From Candidatus Dadabacteria bacterium (GTDB lineage Bacteria > Desulfobacterota_D > UBA1144 > Nemesobacterales > Nemesobacteraceae): a DNA stretch of 64,000 bases. The position numbers and the translations under genes were made by a program. Every line of letters starts with the position of its first letter. The stretch's first letter is position 1. The stretch spans positions 11,054 to 75,053 of the forward strand of contig VXNX01000006.1 of assembly GCA_009840385.1 (NCBI GenBank), written 5' to 3'. Below the pieces are notes generated by a model. That model made no database searches, was not told the DNA's origin, and worked only from the letters and a program-made list of their open reading frames with translations. Below, one piece after another: positions 63,961 to 64,000 of the stretch.

Positions 63961-64000
63961 ATGTCAAAGGAGAAGTTTGAGAGGGGGAAGCCTCATTTAA
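63961..64000 (+). CDS. tuf: Elongation factor Tu (3' cut by window edge)
   Basis: Only 13 codons are visible: MSKEKFERGKPHL, the standard EF-Tu N-terminus. GGAGG stands about 10 nt before the ATG. The gene follows a Thr-Tyr-Gly-Thr tRNA cluster, the same arrangement as E. coli tufB, which strengthens the call despite the small visible part. EF-Tu delivers aminoacyl-tRNA to the ribosome. Confidence 0.9.
   Translation, partial: MSKEKFERGKPHL

Noticed and set aside
63522-63980. 152-codon ORF across the tRNA cluster
   Set aside because: It is a chance open frame through four clear tRNA genes.

Overview
The window is a contiguous piece of a diderm (outer-membrane) bacterial chromosome. It is cut inside ccmF on the left and inside the EF-Tu gene on the right. 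The evidence for a diderm is an outer-membrane biogenesis run (lolC-lolD-bamA-skp-fabZ), system I cytochrome c maturation genes (ccmF, ccmG, ccmH, ccdA) and lipoproteins. The translation operon rimP-nusA-infB-ylxP-rbfA-nrnA-truB-rpsO-pnp and the run lysS-lolC-lolD-bamA-skp resemble Deltaproteobacteria-like lineages. My tentative guess is a Desulfobacterota- or Candidatus Dadabacteria-like organism; no 16S gene is present to settle this.

Layout. 1-4.6 kb: ccmF, a short CcmI-like gene and a membrane-anchored cytochrome c, interrupted by an IS5-family relic, a predicted PD-(D/E)XK protein and an XRE regulator. 4.8-7.2 kb: AT-rich accessory genes, including a Swt1-type HEPN protein. 7.3-8.9 kb: an MFS transporter and a hotdog thioesterase. 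9.0-10.9 kb: a tight three-gene cassette of unknown function. 10.9-13.2 kb: cobA-hemD fusion and rsmE (minus strand). 13.5-18.7 kb: accessory region with a lipoprotein gene, a decayed IS1595-family transposase, a small secreted-protein gene, an OLD-family ATPase/TOPRIM nuclease and a GIY-YIG-like protein. 18.9-24.1 kb: uvrB and a large lipoprotein with a zinc-protease motif. 24.2-34.7 kb: the translation/RNA operon ending in pnp and miaA. 34.7-46.2 kb: ccmH/ccmG, a trehalose synthase/phosphatase fusion, an aldo-keto reductase, HAD phosphatases, malic enzyme, FmdB, and an arsenosugar-type cluster with ccdA. 46.3-53.7 kb: katG, gmk, rel, lepB and a solute-binding-like protein. 53.9-56.6 kb: pyrR-pyrB-pyrC. 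56.7-63.4 kb: lysS and the envelope run. 63.5 kb to the end: tRNA-Thr, -Tyr, -Gly, -Thr, then tuf, in the same order as the E. coli thrU-tyrU-glyT-thrT-tufB locus.

The most unusual signal is a pair of about 110-nt structured elements. One lies at 13558-13666 on the + strand and the other at 15556-15665 on the - strand. Each sits directly in the 5' leader of a gene for a predicted exported protein. Both share a conserved core and fold on paper into the same arrangement: a long closing stem, an inner CCGC/GCGG stem, a small CCC/GGG hairpin, and a pseudoknot between TGTCGGG inside and CCCGACA just outside the closing stem. The closing stems differ completely in sequence yet both pair, and the pseudoknot shows two compensatory changes. 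I do not recognise the family; it may be an undescribed riboswitch or regulatory RNA class.

Some accessory genes (HEPN_Swt1, OLD nuclease, GIY-YIG, PD-(D/E)XK/XRE) have the flavour of anti-phage defence, but none forms a complete named system. All functional calls were made by reading translated sequence from memory of families; no database search was run.
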